From: Bin87 sp965221295
Lineage (GTDB): Bacteria > Chloroflexota > Dehalococcoidia > Lucifugimonadales > UBA3495
DNA length: 64,000 nt
Reading direction: 5' to 3'
Assembly: GCA_965221295.1 (NCBI GenBank)
Contig: OZ244879.1
Location: 620,001-684,000, forward strand
Part shown: positions 32,684-43,074 of the stretch, one piece after another
Layout: every line of letters begins with the position of its first letter
How positions within the stretch are numbered: the stretch's first letter is position 1
Position numbers and translations under genes: made by a program
Notes under the pieces: generated by a model
What the model saw: only the letters and a program-made list of their open reading frames with translations
Databases searched by the model: none
What the model was told of the DNA's origin: nothing

Positions 32684-33694
32684 ATGGCAGTGAATATCTA
32701 CACCGAGAAAGACGCCGACATGTCGTTCCTGGCCGGCAAAACCGTCGGCATGGTCGGCTACGGCAGCCAGGGACACGCCCACGCCCTGAACCTGCACGAT
32801 AGCGGGGTCAAGGTGATGGTGGGCCTGTACGAAGGCAGCGCCAGCCGCCAGGCGGCCCGGGACGCCGGCCTCGAAGTCGGCAGCGTGGCCGAGGTGGCCA
32901 GGGCCGCCGACGTGCTGATGGTGGCGATTCCCGACCACGTTCAGAAGGACGTGTACCGGGAAGAGATCGAACCCAACCTGGCGCCAGGATCATCCTTGAT
33001 GTTCGCCCACGGGTTCACCATCCATTACAAGTTCGTCGTGCCGCCGCCGTCGGTGGACGTGATGATGATCGCCCCCAAGGCGCCGGGACACCGTATGCGC
33101 GAACACTTCGTGGAGCAGGGTATCGGAGTGCCGTGCCTGCTGGCGGTGCATCAGGACGCCACCGGCAACGCCAAGAACATCGCCCTAGCCTACGCCGCCG
33201 GCATCGGTTGCGCCCGCGCCGGCGTGCTGGAAACCACGTTCAAGGACGAAACCGAAAGCGACCTGTTCGGCGAACAGTCCGTGCTGTGCGGCGGCGTTAC
33301 AGCGCTGATCAACCTGGCCTTCGAAACGCTGGTGGAACGCGGCTACCCGCCTGAAATCGCCTACTTCGAATGCCTGCACGAACTGAAGATGATCGTTGAC
33401 CTGATTCAGCAGGGCGGCTTCAACTACATGCGCTACTCGGTCAGCGACACCGCCGAGTACGGCGACCTGACCCGAGGAACCCGGGTGGTGGACGACCACG
33501 TTCGCGACAACATGCACCGGGTGCTAGACGACATCCAAAGCGGCTCCTTCGCCCAGGAATGGATGGCGGAATGCGATGAGGGACGGCACAACTTCCTGCG
33601 CCTGCGCCAGGAGGCGCGCACCAGCCGCATCCACGAGGTGGGCCGGGGACTGCGCGAAATCATGCCGTGGTTGAACCCCAGGGAAATCGAGTGA
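32684..33694 (+). CDS. ilvC: Ketol-acid reductoisomerase
   Basis: Isomerises and reduces acetolactate with NADPH and Mg2+ in valine and isoleucine synthesis. ATG 32684 lies 10 bases after AGAGGA; TTG 32675 is an alternative. The 336-residue protein is the short class I form. Visible motifs are GMVGYGSQGHAHALNLHDSG (nucleotide binding), APKAPGHRMRE, the metal-binding DETESDLFGEQSVLCGGV and HELKMIVDLIQQGG. It is 56 bp after ilvN in the same operon. Confidence 0.96.
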   Translation: MAVNIYTEKDADMSFLAGKTVGMVGYGSQGHAHALNLHDSGVKVMVGLYEGSASRQAARDAGLEVGSVAEVARAADVLMVAIPDHVQKDVYREEIEPNLAPGSSLMFAHGFTIHYKFVVPPPSVDVMMIAPKAPGHRMREHFVEQGIGVPCLLAVHQDATGNAKNIALAYAAGIGCARAGVLETTFKDETESDLFGEQSVLCGGVTALINLAFETLVERGYPPEIAYFECLHELKMIVDLIQQGGFNYMRYSVSDTAEYGDLTRGTRVVDDHVRDNMHRVLDDIQSGSFAQEWMAECDEGRHNFLRLRQEARTSRIHEVGRGLREIMPWLNPREIE

Positions 33695-33781
33695 TCGACC
33701 GCTGGTTCGATTCTCATCACCGCCGGGGAGGCATCCGCGATTCTGTATCCCAATTGGCGCATGCGAAACGTACGAGGTGAC

Positions 33782-33913
33782 ATGATGAAAATGGAGGTAC
33801 TGTGCAGAGCAGTTCACCATCGCAGTCTGGTCTTGGCAGGGCTGGCTGCGGTGGACTGCGTGGGCCTGCCGCGCCTTTCCGTTGAAGTTCCCCAGGTGAA
33901 GTCCCCCAGGTGA
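33782..33913 (+). CDS. Leu/Val-rich candidate leader peptide before leuA
   Basis: ATG 33782 is preceded by ACGAGGTGAC, a good ribosome site. The frame encodes 43 residues (MMKMEVLCRAVHHRSLVLAG..., ending VPQVKSPR) and stops at TGA 33911. Fourteen of 43 codons are Leu (6) or Val (8), and the stop falls in a short-repeat block 124 bp before leuA. It could be a leader peptide for attenuation of leuA by branched-chain amino acids. No convincing terminator/antiterminator pair was found, so this is suggestive only. Confidence 0.4.
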   Translation: MMKMEVLCRAVHHRSLVLAGLAAVDCVGLPRLSVEVPQVKSPR

Positions 33914-33942
33914 AGTCTCCATAGGTGAAGTCCGCACGGGAC
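33893..33942. repeat. Short tandem repeats upstream of leuA
   Basis: Three 15-16-bp units of the CCAGGTGAAGTCCCC type. They cover the end of the possible leader peptide frame. Confidence 0.65.
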
Positions 33943-34036
33943 CGTAATGGCCGCGACTTTGCGGACAACGCCAACCGCGCCCATCGTTGCGCTGATCCCT
34001 CTGGGCGCGCCACCCTACTGAAGGAAAGGAACCAAA

Positions 34037-35596
34037 ATGGTTGCACAGGTAAAGTTTCTGGATACCACCCTGCGCGATGGTGAACAGTCTGCCGGCATCG
34101 GCATGACGGTGGAAGAAAAACTGCAAATCGCGCGCCAACTGGCCCGGCTGAAGGTCGATATCATCGAGGCCGGCTTTGCCGCCAGCTCGCCCGGCGATTT
34201 TGAGGCCGTGTCCCGAATCGCCAACGAAGTGGAAGGCCCCATCATCTGCTCGCTGTCCCGGGCCGTGGCCGGGGATGTGGACGCGGCTTGGAACGCTATC
34301 AAAGGCGCCAAAAAACCCCGAATTCACGTGTTCTTGTCTTCGTCCGAGATCCACCAGATGCACCAGCTGCGGAAGGATCGCGAAGACGTGATGACCATGG
34401 CCGTGGATATGGTCGCCCGCGCCAAGAGCTACTGCGAGGACGTTGAATTCTCGCCCATGGACGCCACCAGAACCAACTCCGAATACCTCTACCGGATGCT
34501 GGAAGAGGTGATCAAGGTCGGGGCAACCACCATCAACGTGGCCGACACCGTGGGCTACGCGATTCCGTCAGATTTCCAAACCATGCTGCGCGACATCCAG
34601 GGAAATGTCCGGGGCATCGAGAACGTCACCCTTTCGGTGCACTGCCACAACGACCTGGGGCTGGCCGTGTCCAACAGCCTGGCGGCAATCGAAGCCGGCG
34701 CCCGGCAGGTCGAGGGTTGCATCAACGGCATAGGCGAACGCGCGGGCAACGCCTCCCTAGAAGAGATCATCATGGCGCTGGACACCCGCAAGGACCTGTT
34801 CGGCGTCGAGCTGAACGTGGACACCACGCAGATCTACCCCAGCAGCCGCCTGGTGAGCCGCATTACCGGAATGAACGTACAGGCCAACAAGGCCATCGTG
34901 GGCGAAAACGCCTTCCGACACGCCTCAGGCATCCACCAGGACGGCGTGCTCAAGGATCGATCAACCTATGAAGTGATGCAGCCCGAACGCGTCGGTCTGC
35001 CGCCCGACGTTCAGCTGGTCTTGGGCAAACTCAGCGGCCGCGCCGGATTGCAGGCGCGACTTGAGGCCCTGGGCTACTCGCTGGACCGGGAAGAAATCAC
35101 GGGCGTTTACCAACGCTTCCTGGAATTGGCCGACAAGAAGAGCGAGATCACGGATCGCGATCTGGAAGTCCTGATGGACGAGGCGAACCGCTCCGCGTCG
35201 GAACCTGTCACATATTCTCTGGAAACCGTGTATTTCACCGGCGGAGATAAGGACATCCCCACCGCTACCGTGCGTCTCATCGGCCCCGATGGCGAGGCCC
35301 ACACCGACGCCTCCACAGGCAACGGCCCGGTGGACGCCGTGTGCCGCGCCATAGACCGGGTGGTGGGCACCACCGCAACGGTGACCGACTTCCAGGTTCA
35401 GGCCGTTACGGAAGGCCGGGATTCCGTCGGCTCGGTGTCCATGCGCATTGAAAACAGCGGCCGGGTGTTCTCCGGTCGCGGAGCCAACACGGACATCGTG
35501 GTTGCCAGCGCCCAGGCGTACCTGAGCGCGGTGAACCGGCTGCTGGCGGCCGACGAAGAAGCGTCGTTGCCAGCGGTGGGAACCACCCCGGATTAG
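34037..35596 (+). CDS. leuA: 2-Isopropylmalate synthase
   Basis: Condenses acetyl-CoA with 2-ketoisovalerate, the first step of leucine synthesis. ATG 34037 follows AAGGAAAGGAACC. The 519-residue protein has the LDTTLRDGEQS active-site entry, the metal site SVHCHNDLGLAVSNS, GCINGIGERAGNASLEE, and the C-terminal LeuA dimer/allosteric domain with GRVFSGRGANTDIVVASAQAYLSAVNRL, the leucine-feedback region. It lies downstream of ilvC by 342 bp with its own leader region, so it may be separately controlled. leuB, leuC and leuD are not in the window. Confidence 0.95.
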   Translation: MVAQVKFLDTTLRDGEQSAGIGMTVEEKLQIARQLARLKVDIIEAGFAASSPGDFEAVSRIANEVEGPIICSLSRAVAGDVDAAWNAIKGAKKPRIHVFLSSSEIHQMHQLRKDREDVMTMAVDMVARAKSYCEDVEFSPMDATRTNSEYLYRMLEEVIKVGATTINVADTVGYAIPSDFQTMLRDIQGNVRGIENVTLSVHCHNDLGLAVSNSLAAIEAGARQVEGCINGIGERAGNASLEEIIMALDTRKDLFGVELNVDTTQIYPSSRLVSRITGMNVQANKAIVGENAFRHASGIHQDGVLKDRSTYEVMQPERVGLPPDVQLVLGKLSGRAGLQARLEALGYSLDREEITGVYQRFLELADKKSEITDRDLEVLMDEANRSASEPVTYSLETVYFTGGDKDIPTATVRLIGPDGEAHTDASTGNGPVDAVCRAIDRVVGTTATVTDFQVQAVTEGRDSVGSVSMRIENSGRVFSGRGANTDIVVASAQAYLSAVNRLLAADEEASLPAVGTTPD

Positions 35597-35640
35597 GCTT
35601 GGCTCCGGGGACTAGGCTTGGCTCCGGGGACTAGGCTGAA
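35597..35640. repeat. 19-bp repeats after leuA
   Basis: TAGGCTTGGCTCCGGGGAC occurs twice in tandem, with a third partial copy, directly after the leuA stop. Confidence 0.75.
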
Positions 35641-35676
35641 CTCAAGCCAACCACCCTGATTGGGGAGCGCATTGCG

Positions 35677-35710
35677 TAGGGGCGGGTTCCACAACCCGCC
35701 CCTAATTTTC
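35677..35710. terminator. Bidirectional terminator between leuA and the MBL-fold gene
   Basis: A perfect 12-bp stem, TAGGGGCGGGTT with AACCCGCCCCTA, around a CCAC loop, is followed by ATTTTC. It lies between convergent genes and may serve both. Confidence 0.8.
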
Positions 35711-35764
35711 GGTCAACGCCAACGACCGTGGCGAAGATGGTCAGGAACCCGCCCTCGCGTCGCT

Positions 35765-35828
35765 GGCGGGCTTTGCCAATACGGGATCTGCCAATGCGAG
35801 CTCTGCAAACACAGGCTCTGCCGGTAAA
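35765..35828. repeat. 15-bp repeats before the MBL-fold gene end
   Basis: Four 15-bp units of the CTGCCAATGCGAGCT type lie just outside the MBL-fold stop. Confidence 0.65.
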
Positions 35829-35830
35829 CC

Positions 35831-36844
35831 TTACAGCAGCGGCATTTGCATCGACAAGTCTACCGGGGTAGCGTTCTTGCCCAGGTGCGTAGCGGCGTAA
35901 CCCAGCTGGCGCAGGCGAGCGGCCAGGTCGGGAAAGCCAAACACGGTGTACACCCGGCGAGGTTGCGCCGCCTCCACGTAGGCCAGCAGGTCGTTGAAAT
36001 CCGCGTGGTCGCTGTAGGGCAGGCTGGAATCGCCGGGGCGTCCTCGGCCCCAGGGCTTGGCTCCTTTGCCGGCAGCCCATCCGGTGAGTTCCAGATAACG
36101 CGCCGGACGACCCGCCGGCAACCGCTGCCCAATCGCATCCCGGGATTTCCTGCCCGGCGGGAAGAGCAGTACCTCGCCGTCGCGGTACTGGCCATCGAAC
36201 GCGCGGTAGGTTCCGGGGAACCTGACGCCGATTGACTCGTACCGGGCGGCAATTTCGTACACGCCCTCCTCGCACGCCACCGGGAACCCAGCGGAGAGCA
36301 GATGATGCAGGGCCTCCTGAGCCTTGCCCAGTCGCCAACCCAGAACCACCGGGGTCGCCCCTTGGTCAAGCCACCGGCCGATCACGCGCCGGGCCGTGGC
36401 AATGGATTCCTCCTGGGGCGGGAACACGTAGCGGGGATGTCCGTAGGTGCTTTCGATGACCAGGACATCGCAGGGGACGATTTCCGCCGGCTCGTTGATG
36501 GGCGACGGTTGCGTCCGCAGGTCTCCGGTGTAGAGGAGTCGCTCTCCGGTAGCGCGGCTGGTCACCAGCGTCTGGGCGGACCCGAGGCAATGGCCGGCCG
36601 GGTGGAAGGTTAACGTGTAGTCGGGCGTTTCCAGTGGCTCGCCGTATTTCAATTCAATGGGCTGAGAACGGCTGAAGTAGTCGCCCAACAAAATTCGGGT
36701 TTCCGGGGTCAGGGTCGGGCGGTCGTGCCGGGCAACGTGGTCGGAATGAGCGTGGGACACGACCGAAGCGTTGCGCTTGCGCTGGCAGTCCAACCACAGG
36801 TCCAGCTGCGGCAGATAAACTCCACGGTCGAATGCCACGTCCAA
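35831..36844 (-). CDS. MBL-fold exonuclease-like hydrolase
   Basis: A 337-residue metallo-beta-lactamase-fold protein. The metal motif HAHSDHVARH (HxHxDH, about residue 31) is intact, with the second His in PAGHCLGS, the Asp in LLYTGDLRT and the final His in LPYSDHADFNDLLAYVE. The HCLGS and SDHADF blocks match the beta-CASP-related exonuclease group, some of whose members work with DNA ligase, so a nucleic-acid phosphodiesterase role is likely. Start is TTG 36844 and is uncertain. It does not adjoin a ligase gene here. Confidence 0.8.
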   Translation of the reverse strand: MDVAFDRGVYLPQLDLWLDCQRKRNASVVSHAHSDHVARHDRPTLTPETRILLGDYFSRSQPIELKYGEPLETPDYTLTFHPAGHCLGSAQTLVTSRATGERLLYTGDLRTQPSPINEPAEIVPCDVLVIESTYGHPRYVFPPQEESIATARRVIGRWLDQGATPVVLGWRLGKAQEALHHLLSAGFPVACEEGVYEIAARYESIGVRFPGTYRAFDGQYRDGEVLLFPPGRKSRDAIGQRLPAGRPARYLELTGWAAGKGAKPWGRGRPGDSSLPYSDHADFNDLLAYVEAAQPRRVYTVFGFPDLAARLRQLGYAATHLGKNATPVDLSMQMPLL

Positions 36845-37026
36845 AATTTGGAGCCCTCGAACTGCTGGGCTGGCGAGTCGATCTCCCAGTTAAGCCACGG
36901 GGCGCCCCGAAAACCAAGGTGCAGCGCCCACAAGGCCATTGGGCGTCCGCAAAGCTATTGGGCGCCCGCAAGGCTATTGGGCGACCATCGCGCCAGCCTC
37001 ATGCGGACTGGGAAAACAAGCAAAAA
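36845..37026. other. Short-repeat spacer before tmRNA
   Basis: No gene. Three 18-19-bp units of the GCTATTGGGCGCCCGCAAG type lie at about 36928-36990. Confidence 0.6.
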
Positions 37027-37383
37027 TGGTGGAGACGGGGGAGAGTCGCACTCCCCGTCCAGAAACTCCCCTGATCGGATCTGCTACAAGCTTGTTCGGC
37101 GCTTTAGTCTCGCTGCCGCCGACTCTCGCCGACGGGATTCGGCAGCGGCCAGCCGATGAAATCTGTGGCCCCGGTTATCGGCGTCGCTGGGGTAGCATCC
37201 CGGAATGATTGGTCGTCCGCTTCCCGGCTTCCGGGCCTACCGGTGGCAGACGTAGCCGCGACTAGGCGGCTAGAGCGAATTCACGTTCGCCAGTTAGTTG
37301 TTCGCCACCGTTTTTAGCGAGGGCAGCGGCAGCCTCGGCCTGCAATCCGTCAGAGACCGCTCCTGTCGAACCTACGCGTCCCC
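37027..37383 (-). ncRNA. ssrA: Transfer-messenger RNA (tmRNA)
   Basis: On the minus strand the 5' end GGGGACG (37383-37377) pairs with the 3' end CGTCTCC before ACCA (37027-37037): seven pairs including one G-U. The T-arm GGGGAGTGCGACTCTCCCC precedes the 3' acceptor. In the middle is a tag frame (37318-37262) encoding AKNGGEQLTGEREFALAA then TAG, ending in the ALAA degradation signal. The total is 357 nt, a normal size. Together with SmpB it rescues stalled ribosomes. It lies 577 bp upstream of the 16S gene on the opposite strand. Confidence 0.93.
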
Positions 37384-37844
37384 AACTATCGATCCCATCA
37401 ACCAAAGCGGCTCATGGGAACTTCCATATGATACCACCTCCGTGGCCAGGTAGGCAAAAGAGCCGTGCGCGTCCGCGCCACCGTTTTCCAACACCCGCGA
37501 TCCCGGGGCGCGTTTCCCCCGCAGCCATCGCGAGCGGCGCCGCCTCGTTGCGATTGCGACGAGCGTTACCCACGGAGCCATCGCAGGGAGACGCCAGCGC
37601 GGGGGCATCCGTTGGCCGCAGGAACGACGCAAAGAGCGAACGGCCGTTATCGATGGCCAACGATCTTGATGACGAACGATCTAAATGACCACCTAGGACG
37701 CTGGCCACCCAAGACGCTGCGCTGCGTCGCCCGCATGGGAGACGCAAGGCGTGATCCCCCCGCCAAGACGGCCCAAAGCTGCCTGTGCCGACAGCCGACT
37801 GGGACGAGCGCTGGCAGGTTCAAAAAATCAGGGCGAATTCGGTG
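37384..37844. other. Gene-free interval between tmRNA and the 16S promoter
   Basis: No convincing gene, tRNA or RNA motif on either strand. It presumably holds the divergent tmRNA promoter, which I could not place. Confidence 0.5.
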
Positions 37845-37873
37845 TTGACAACGGGCCGGCGATGGAGTAAAGT
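37845..37873 (+). promoter_or_regulatory. 16S rRNA promoter
   Basis: TTGACA at 37845-37850, 17-bp spacer, TAAAGT at 37868-37873, about 90 bp before the 16S 5' end. Confidence 0.8.
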
Positions 37874-37960
37874 AGCCGAACGCTATCGGCGTTGACGGCG
37901 TTCAGCCTCCGGCGGCAGCGGGAAATTTAACAGTTGAATAGTGGAAGGAAGTAAGGTTCT

Positions 37961-39473
<1,513 letters not shown>

Positions 39474-39700
39474 TCAGGGAGACCTATGGTCGTTGACCGC
39501 CTAACCGCGCGATTCGATCCACTCCCAGGTCAATCAACGGACGTTCCTGCCTATCGGCTGGTCAGGTCGAGGCCTCCGGCTTCCCGCAGTCATGACGCAG
39601 GTCCCCTGTGAAAATCCGTTGCATCCGGCGATTCGACCGGAAACAATCTCAAACTTTCTTGCTTCCTTTCACTAATCAACTGTTAAAGCCAACCACCATA
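39474..39700. other. 16S 3' trailer and processing stem
   Basis: Gene-free trailer holding the 3' arm of the 16S processing stem (39654-39688, CTTTCTTGCTTCC and following). No spacer tRNA is present. Confidence 0.75.
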
Positions 39701-39735
39701 AACCGGGCCTCTCCACAGAAGCCCGGTTTTGCTTT
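39701..39735 (+). terminator. Terminator after the 16S gene
   Basis: AACCGGGC paired with GCCCGGTT over a 12-nt loop, followed by TTTTGCTTT, directly ends the 16S unit. Confidence 0.85.
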
Positions 39736-39803
39736 GCCCCAAATCGGCAGTATAGTATCCTCCTATCCTCAACTACGCGGCGAACCGCGCCTGCCCGTCT
39801 GCC

Positions 39804-40913
39804 ATGCGTATTACCGACCTAGGCGAATTCGGCCTGATCGATCTGGTCCAACAATGGACCAAATCCGCCTGCCCGGACCCGGATCGTCTGAACCCGGATT
39901 GCCCGAACCCGGATTGCCCGAACCCGGATTGCCCGAACCCGGATTGCCCGAACCCGGATTGCCCGAACCCTGATCGAGGGACGATTGCCACCCCTACGTA
40001 TCGCCTCGTGACGCCCAACGGGGACGACGCGGCCGCCGTGGCCTTTGCAGGCCCCGTCGTCGAACTTTACACCACCGACACCATGGTCGATGGCATTCAC
40101 TTCACCGCGTCCACCACACCCTGGCGCGACCTGGGGTGGAAGGCCTTAGCCTCCAACATCAGCGACATCGCCGCGATGGGTGGCGACCCGTCGGTGGCCC
40201 TGATCACCTTGGGTCTCCCACCAGAGACCCTCGTGGACGACGTGCGCGCCCTGTATCAGGGCATGACCGACATCTGTCGCCAGTTCGGCGCGTGTATCGT
40301 CGGTGGCGATATGGTGCGTTCCCCAGTCGCCTTCGTCACCGTTGCTCTCACCGGCATCGCTGCAGGGACCCCAATGGTCCGTACCGCAGCGCAGCTGGGG
40401 CATCTCATTGGAGTTACCGGGCCCGTGGGAGGGTCGGCTGGCGGTCTGCGCCAACTCCTGGAGGGAACCGCCGCTTCTGCCGCGGAACCGTCGCCCTTGG
40501 TGACGCAACACCGGCGCCCCCATCCGCACGTGTCGGCGGGGCGAACGCTGGTGGCCGCCGGCGTCGCCTCGGCAATGGACGTGAGCGATGGCCTGGCCGA
40601 CGACCTGGGCAAGCTTTGTTACGCCAGCGGGGTCGCCGCCACCATCTTCGCCCACCAGACGCCGGTATTGCCGTCGCTGCGCGCCGCGTTCCCAGACGAC
40701 TGGCTGGCCCTGGCGCTGTACGGTGGCGAGGATTACGTCATCCTCTTCACGGCTCCGCAGGATATAATGGACGTCGCCATGGCTGCGCTCCCAGAAGGCG
40801 CTGCGGTGGTGGGCAAAATCACCGAAGGAGAGCCGGGCGCCGTGACGATACTGGACGAATCGGGCGTCCAGATACCCGCAGCCGGCGGAGGCTGGGATCA
40901 TTTCGCCGACTGA
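39804..40913 (+). CDS. thiL: Thiamine-monophosphate kinase with N-terminal repeat insertion
   Basis: Phosphorylates thiamine monophosphate to TPP. Start MRITDLGEFGLIDLVQQW is the normal first helix of ThiL. Family motifs follow: PNGDDAAAVAF (ATP/Mg), LYTTDTMVDGIHF, LGWKALASNISDIAAMGGDP, VGGDMVRS, AMDVSDGLADDL and LYGGEDYVILFT. Between the first helix and GDDAA lies an insert of seven 15-bp repeats encoding NPDCP pentapeptides, a cysteine-rich run unusual for ThiL. The length is 369 residues against about 325. tsaE follows six bases later, so the two are co-transcribed. The other thiamine genes are at 55.7-57.5 kb. Confidence 0.93.
   Translation: MRITDLGEFGLIDLVQQWTKSACPDPDRLNPDCPNPDCPNPDCPNPDCPNPDCPNPDRGTIATPTYRLVTPNGDDAAAVAFAGPVVELYTTDTMVDGIHFTASTTPWRDLGWKALASNISDIAAMGGDPSVALITLGLPPETLVDDVRALYQGMTDICRQFGACIVGGDMVRSPVAFVTVALTGIAAGTPMVRTAAQLGHLIGVTGPVGGSAGGLRQLLEGTAASAAEPSPLVTQHRRPHPHVSAGRTLVAAGVASAMDVSDGLADDLGKLCYASGVAATIFAHQTPVLPSLRAAFPDDWLALALYGGEDYVILFTAPQDIMDVAMAALPEGAAVVGKITEGEPGAVTILDESGVQIPAAGGGWDHFAD
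39875..39979 (+). repeat. Seven 15-bp tandem repeats inside thiL
   Basis: Units of GAACCCGGATTGCCC, five of them identical, encode NPDCP pentapeptides in the loop before the GDDAA motif. Such identity implies recent expansion or conversion. Confidence 0.92.
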
Positions 40914-40919
40914 CCCAAC

Positions 40920-41447
40920 ATGCCTAGCAATATCCTCATACACACCGACACCGCCGAAGCCACCCGTCAGGTCGGGCGGATCATTGGAGAAGCCGCCTCA
41001 CCGGGGGACGTCTATCTGCTCACCGGGCCCCTGGGCGCCGGCAAGACCTGCCTCACGCAGGGCATTGCCCGCGGGCTCAATGTCGACGGCTACGCTCGCA
41101 GCCCCACCTTCGTGCTGATGACCCGATACCAGGGCCGTCTGGTTCTGCACCATGCCGACCTCTACCGGATAGACAGCACGGCGGAGGCCTGGGACCTGGG
41201 GTTTGAAGACATCGTGTCGGCCGGCGAGGACATCCTCATCGTGGAATGGGCGGACCGGGCCCCCGACATCTTTCCCGACCATGCTCTCTGGATAGACCTG
41301 GACTACGCGTTGGACGAATCCGGCGCCCCGTGCGAAGTGATCCCTGATGAGGATGGCAGCGTCCCGGCGCGCCACGTCATTTCGATTTCCGACGCGCCGG
41401 ACCGTTTCGCCAACTTGCTGCAAAGGCTGGAGGCAATCGCAGGCTGA
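40920..41447 (+). CDS. tsaE: tRNA t6A biosynthesis ATPase TsaE
   Basis: ATPase of the t6A37 tRNA-modification complex (TsaB-TsaD-TsaE). The 175-residue protein has the Walker A motif LTGPLGAGKTCLTQGIARGL, the SPTFVLMTRYQGR switch, HHADLYRID and the EWADRAPD block. It overlaps tsaB by one base and follows thiL by six, a clear operon. Confidence 0.95.
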   Translation: MPSNILIHTDTAEATRQVGRIIGEAASPGDVYLLTGPLGAGKTCLTQGIARGLNVDGYARSPTFVLMTRYQGRLVLHHADLYRIDSTAEAWDLGFEDIVSAGEDILIVEWADRAPDIFPDHALWIDLDYALDESGAPCEVIPDEDGSVPARHVISISDAPDRFANLLQRLEAIAG

Positions 41448-42190
41448 TGATCCTCTCCATCGACACCTCGTCGCGTCACGGAGGGGTTGCCCTCGCCGAC
41501 ACGGATGGCTTGGTAATGGAGGCCCGGTTGTGGCTTTCGTCGGCGAACCATACGGCGCAACTGGCGCCCGCCATCGCCGAACTGCTAAAGTCCCGAGGCG
41601 CCCAAGCCGCGGATTTGGATGGAGTGGCGGTTGCCCTGGGCCCGGGGCCGTTCAGCGCTTTGAGAGTGGGCGTCAGCGCCGCCAAGGGCTTGGCCATGGC
41701 GGTTGGCTTCCCCATCATTGGCGTTGACACGCTGGAGTTGGAGGCGTGGCCCAACCTGACCCCGGACGGCATCGCCGCAGCCTGGTTGGACGCCGGCCGC
41801 AATGAAATCGCCGTGGGTTGGTTCGCCGGCAATGGCGAACGGATCCGCGATGATGAAATCGCCGACCCGGAAACGCTGCTGGCCCAAGCATCCACGCTGC
41901 CCAATGGGCCGCTGATCTACTGCGGTGAAGCGGCTCACGGGCGGCGGGACATGATCGCCAACCCCGAAAACCCGACCGACCCGCTGCGTCCCGCCACGGT
42001 GGCCGCCTGGACCCCGGCCAATCGCATTTGGGCGTTGTCTCGCGTCGCCGCCCAACGTCTGCGGCGGGCCGAAACCGACGACCTGGCCACCCTGCAGCCC
42101 TATTACCTGCGAATGCCAACCATCGGCGTCGCCAAGCAACGGGGCCGGGTTAGGCAGGGACGGACGCCCGCATCTTCACCTCAAACCTGA
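41447..42190 (+). CDS. tsaB: tRNA t6A biosynthesis scaffold protein TsaB
   Basis: ASKHA-fold partner of TsaD in t6A synthesis. It starts MILSIDTSSRHGGVALAD and has HTAQLAPAIAELL and VALGPGPFSALRVGVSAAKGLAMA, the TsaB signature. The 247-residue length is typical. The C-terminal basic tail (KQRGRVRQGRTPASS) is extra. The ATG overlaps the tsaE stop (TGATG). tsaD is not in the window. Confidence 0.95.
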   Translation: MILSIDTSSRHGGVALADTDGLVMEARLWLSSANHTAQLAPAIAELLKSRGAQAADLDGVAVALGPGPFSALRVGVSAAKGLAMAVGFPIIGVDTLELEAWPNLTPDGIAAAWLDAGRNEIAVGWFAGNGERIRDDEIADPETLLAQASTLPNGPLIYCGEAAHGRRDMIANPENPTDPLRPATVAAWTPANRIWALSRVAAQRLRRAETDDLATLQPYYLRMPTIGVAKQRGRVRQGRTPASSPQT

Positions 42191-42208
42191 TAGGAGACCA
42201 TCAACTCA

Positions 42209-42661
42209 ATGGAACGAACCTTCGTCGCAATCAAACCCGACGGCGTGCAGCGCGGCCTGATCGGAGACGTGATCTCCCGACTGGAACGGCGTGGCCTCAA
42301 ACTGGTCGCCATCCGCATGATGCAGGTGGACGAGGATTTGGCCAGCCGCCACTACGCGGAACACGTCAGCCGCCCTTTCTTCGCCTCGCTGGTGTCCTTC
42401 ATCACTTCCGGGCCGATCGTCGCCATGATCTGGGAAGCCAACAACGCGGTGGCTCTGGCTCGCCAGACCATGGGAGCCACCAACCCCGGCGAGGCCTCGC
42501 CAGGGACCATACGCGGCGACTTTGGCGTTGACATTGGCCGGAACATCGTCCACGGTTCGGACAGCCTTGAGTCCGCCGGGCGCGAGATTGGCCTGTTCTT
42601 CGGCCAGGACGGAGGCTTGAATTATCCGCGCAGTTCCGACCCCTGGATCACAGAATCCTGA
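42209..42661 (+). CDS. ndk: Nucleoside diphosphate kinase
   Basis: Exchanges gamma-phosphates among nucleoside tri- and diphosphates. The 150-residue protein has MERTFVAIKPDGVQRGLIG, the catalytic NIVHGSDS with its histidine, and the MMQVDEDLASRHYAEH region. ATG 42209 follows TAGGAGACC. Its 3' end overlaps the convergent rsfS by 14 bp. Confidence 0.96.
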   Translation: MERTFVAIKPDGVQRGLIGDVISRLERRGLKLVAIRMMQVDEDLASRHYAEHVSRPFFASLVSFITSGPIVAMIWEANNAVALARQTMGATNPGEASPGTIRGDFGVDIGRNIVHGSDSLESAGREIGLFFGQDGGLNYPRSSDPWITES

Positions 42662-43034
42662 CCACCTGAGGAGCCCGGCTCCACAGCCGTTCCAAGCCGA
42701 AGAAATCCCGTTCTTCGGGGCCGAATATGTGAATCACCACGTCGGCGAAATCCAAAAGCACCCACCCGGACGCCGGGGCGCCCTCCCGATGATGGCGGGC
42801 CGCTCCGGCTCCCTTCATGGCGTTGGTCAGATCTTCTTCGAGCGCTTCTATCTGACGCACGGAATCCGCCGTCATCACCACGAAGTAGTCGGCAAACGTC
42901 GATAATCGCCTCAGATCCATCATGACGATGTCGGTGGCCAACTTCTCGGCCGCGACGTCGACGGCAAGGCGGGCCACTTCGCTGGGATCAATGGCTTCAG
43001 TGGGATTGATGGCTTCGGTAGTCGTCATCTGCAC
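42648..43034 (-). CDS. rsfS: Ribosomal silencing factor RsfS
   Basis: Binds L14 and blocks subunit joining during starvation. The core ADYFVVMTADSVRQIEALEEDL...GWVLLDFADVVIHIFGPEERDFFGLERLW is characteristic. At the N-terminus a duplicated TEAINP/TEAIDP hexapeptide (18-bp repeat) is added before the fold. GTG 43034 or ATG 43028 is the start. It converges on ndk with a 14-bp overlap. Confidence 0.94.
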   Translation of the reverse strand: MQMTTTEAINPTEAIDPSEVARLAVDVAAEKLATDIVMMDLRRLSTFADYFVVMTADSVRQIEALEEDLTNAMKGAGAARHHREGAPASGWVLLDFADVVIHIFGPEERDFFGLERLWSRAPQVVRIL

Positions 43035-43074
43035 GTGTTCCGCCCGCGCTTGACGGCGGTGGCTTCCCGGATTT

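Noticed and set aside
33700..33740. tRNA at a GGTTCGATTCTC sequence after ilvC
   Set aside because: The five-base arms around the T-loop-like sequence do not pair, and no acceptor or anticodon arm is present. The similar GGTTCGAAGGTTC at 43085 is a short tandem repeat.
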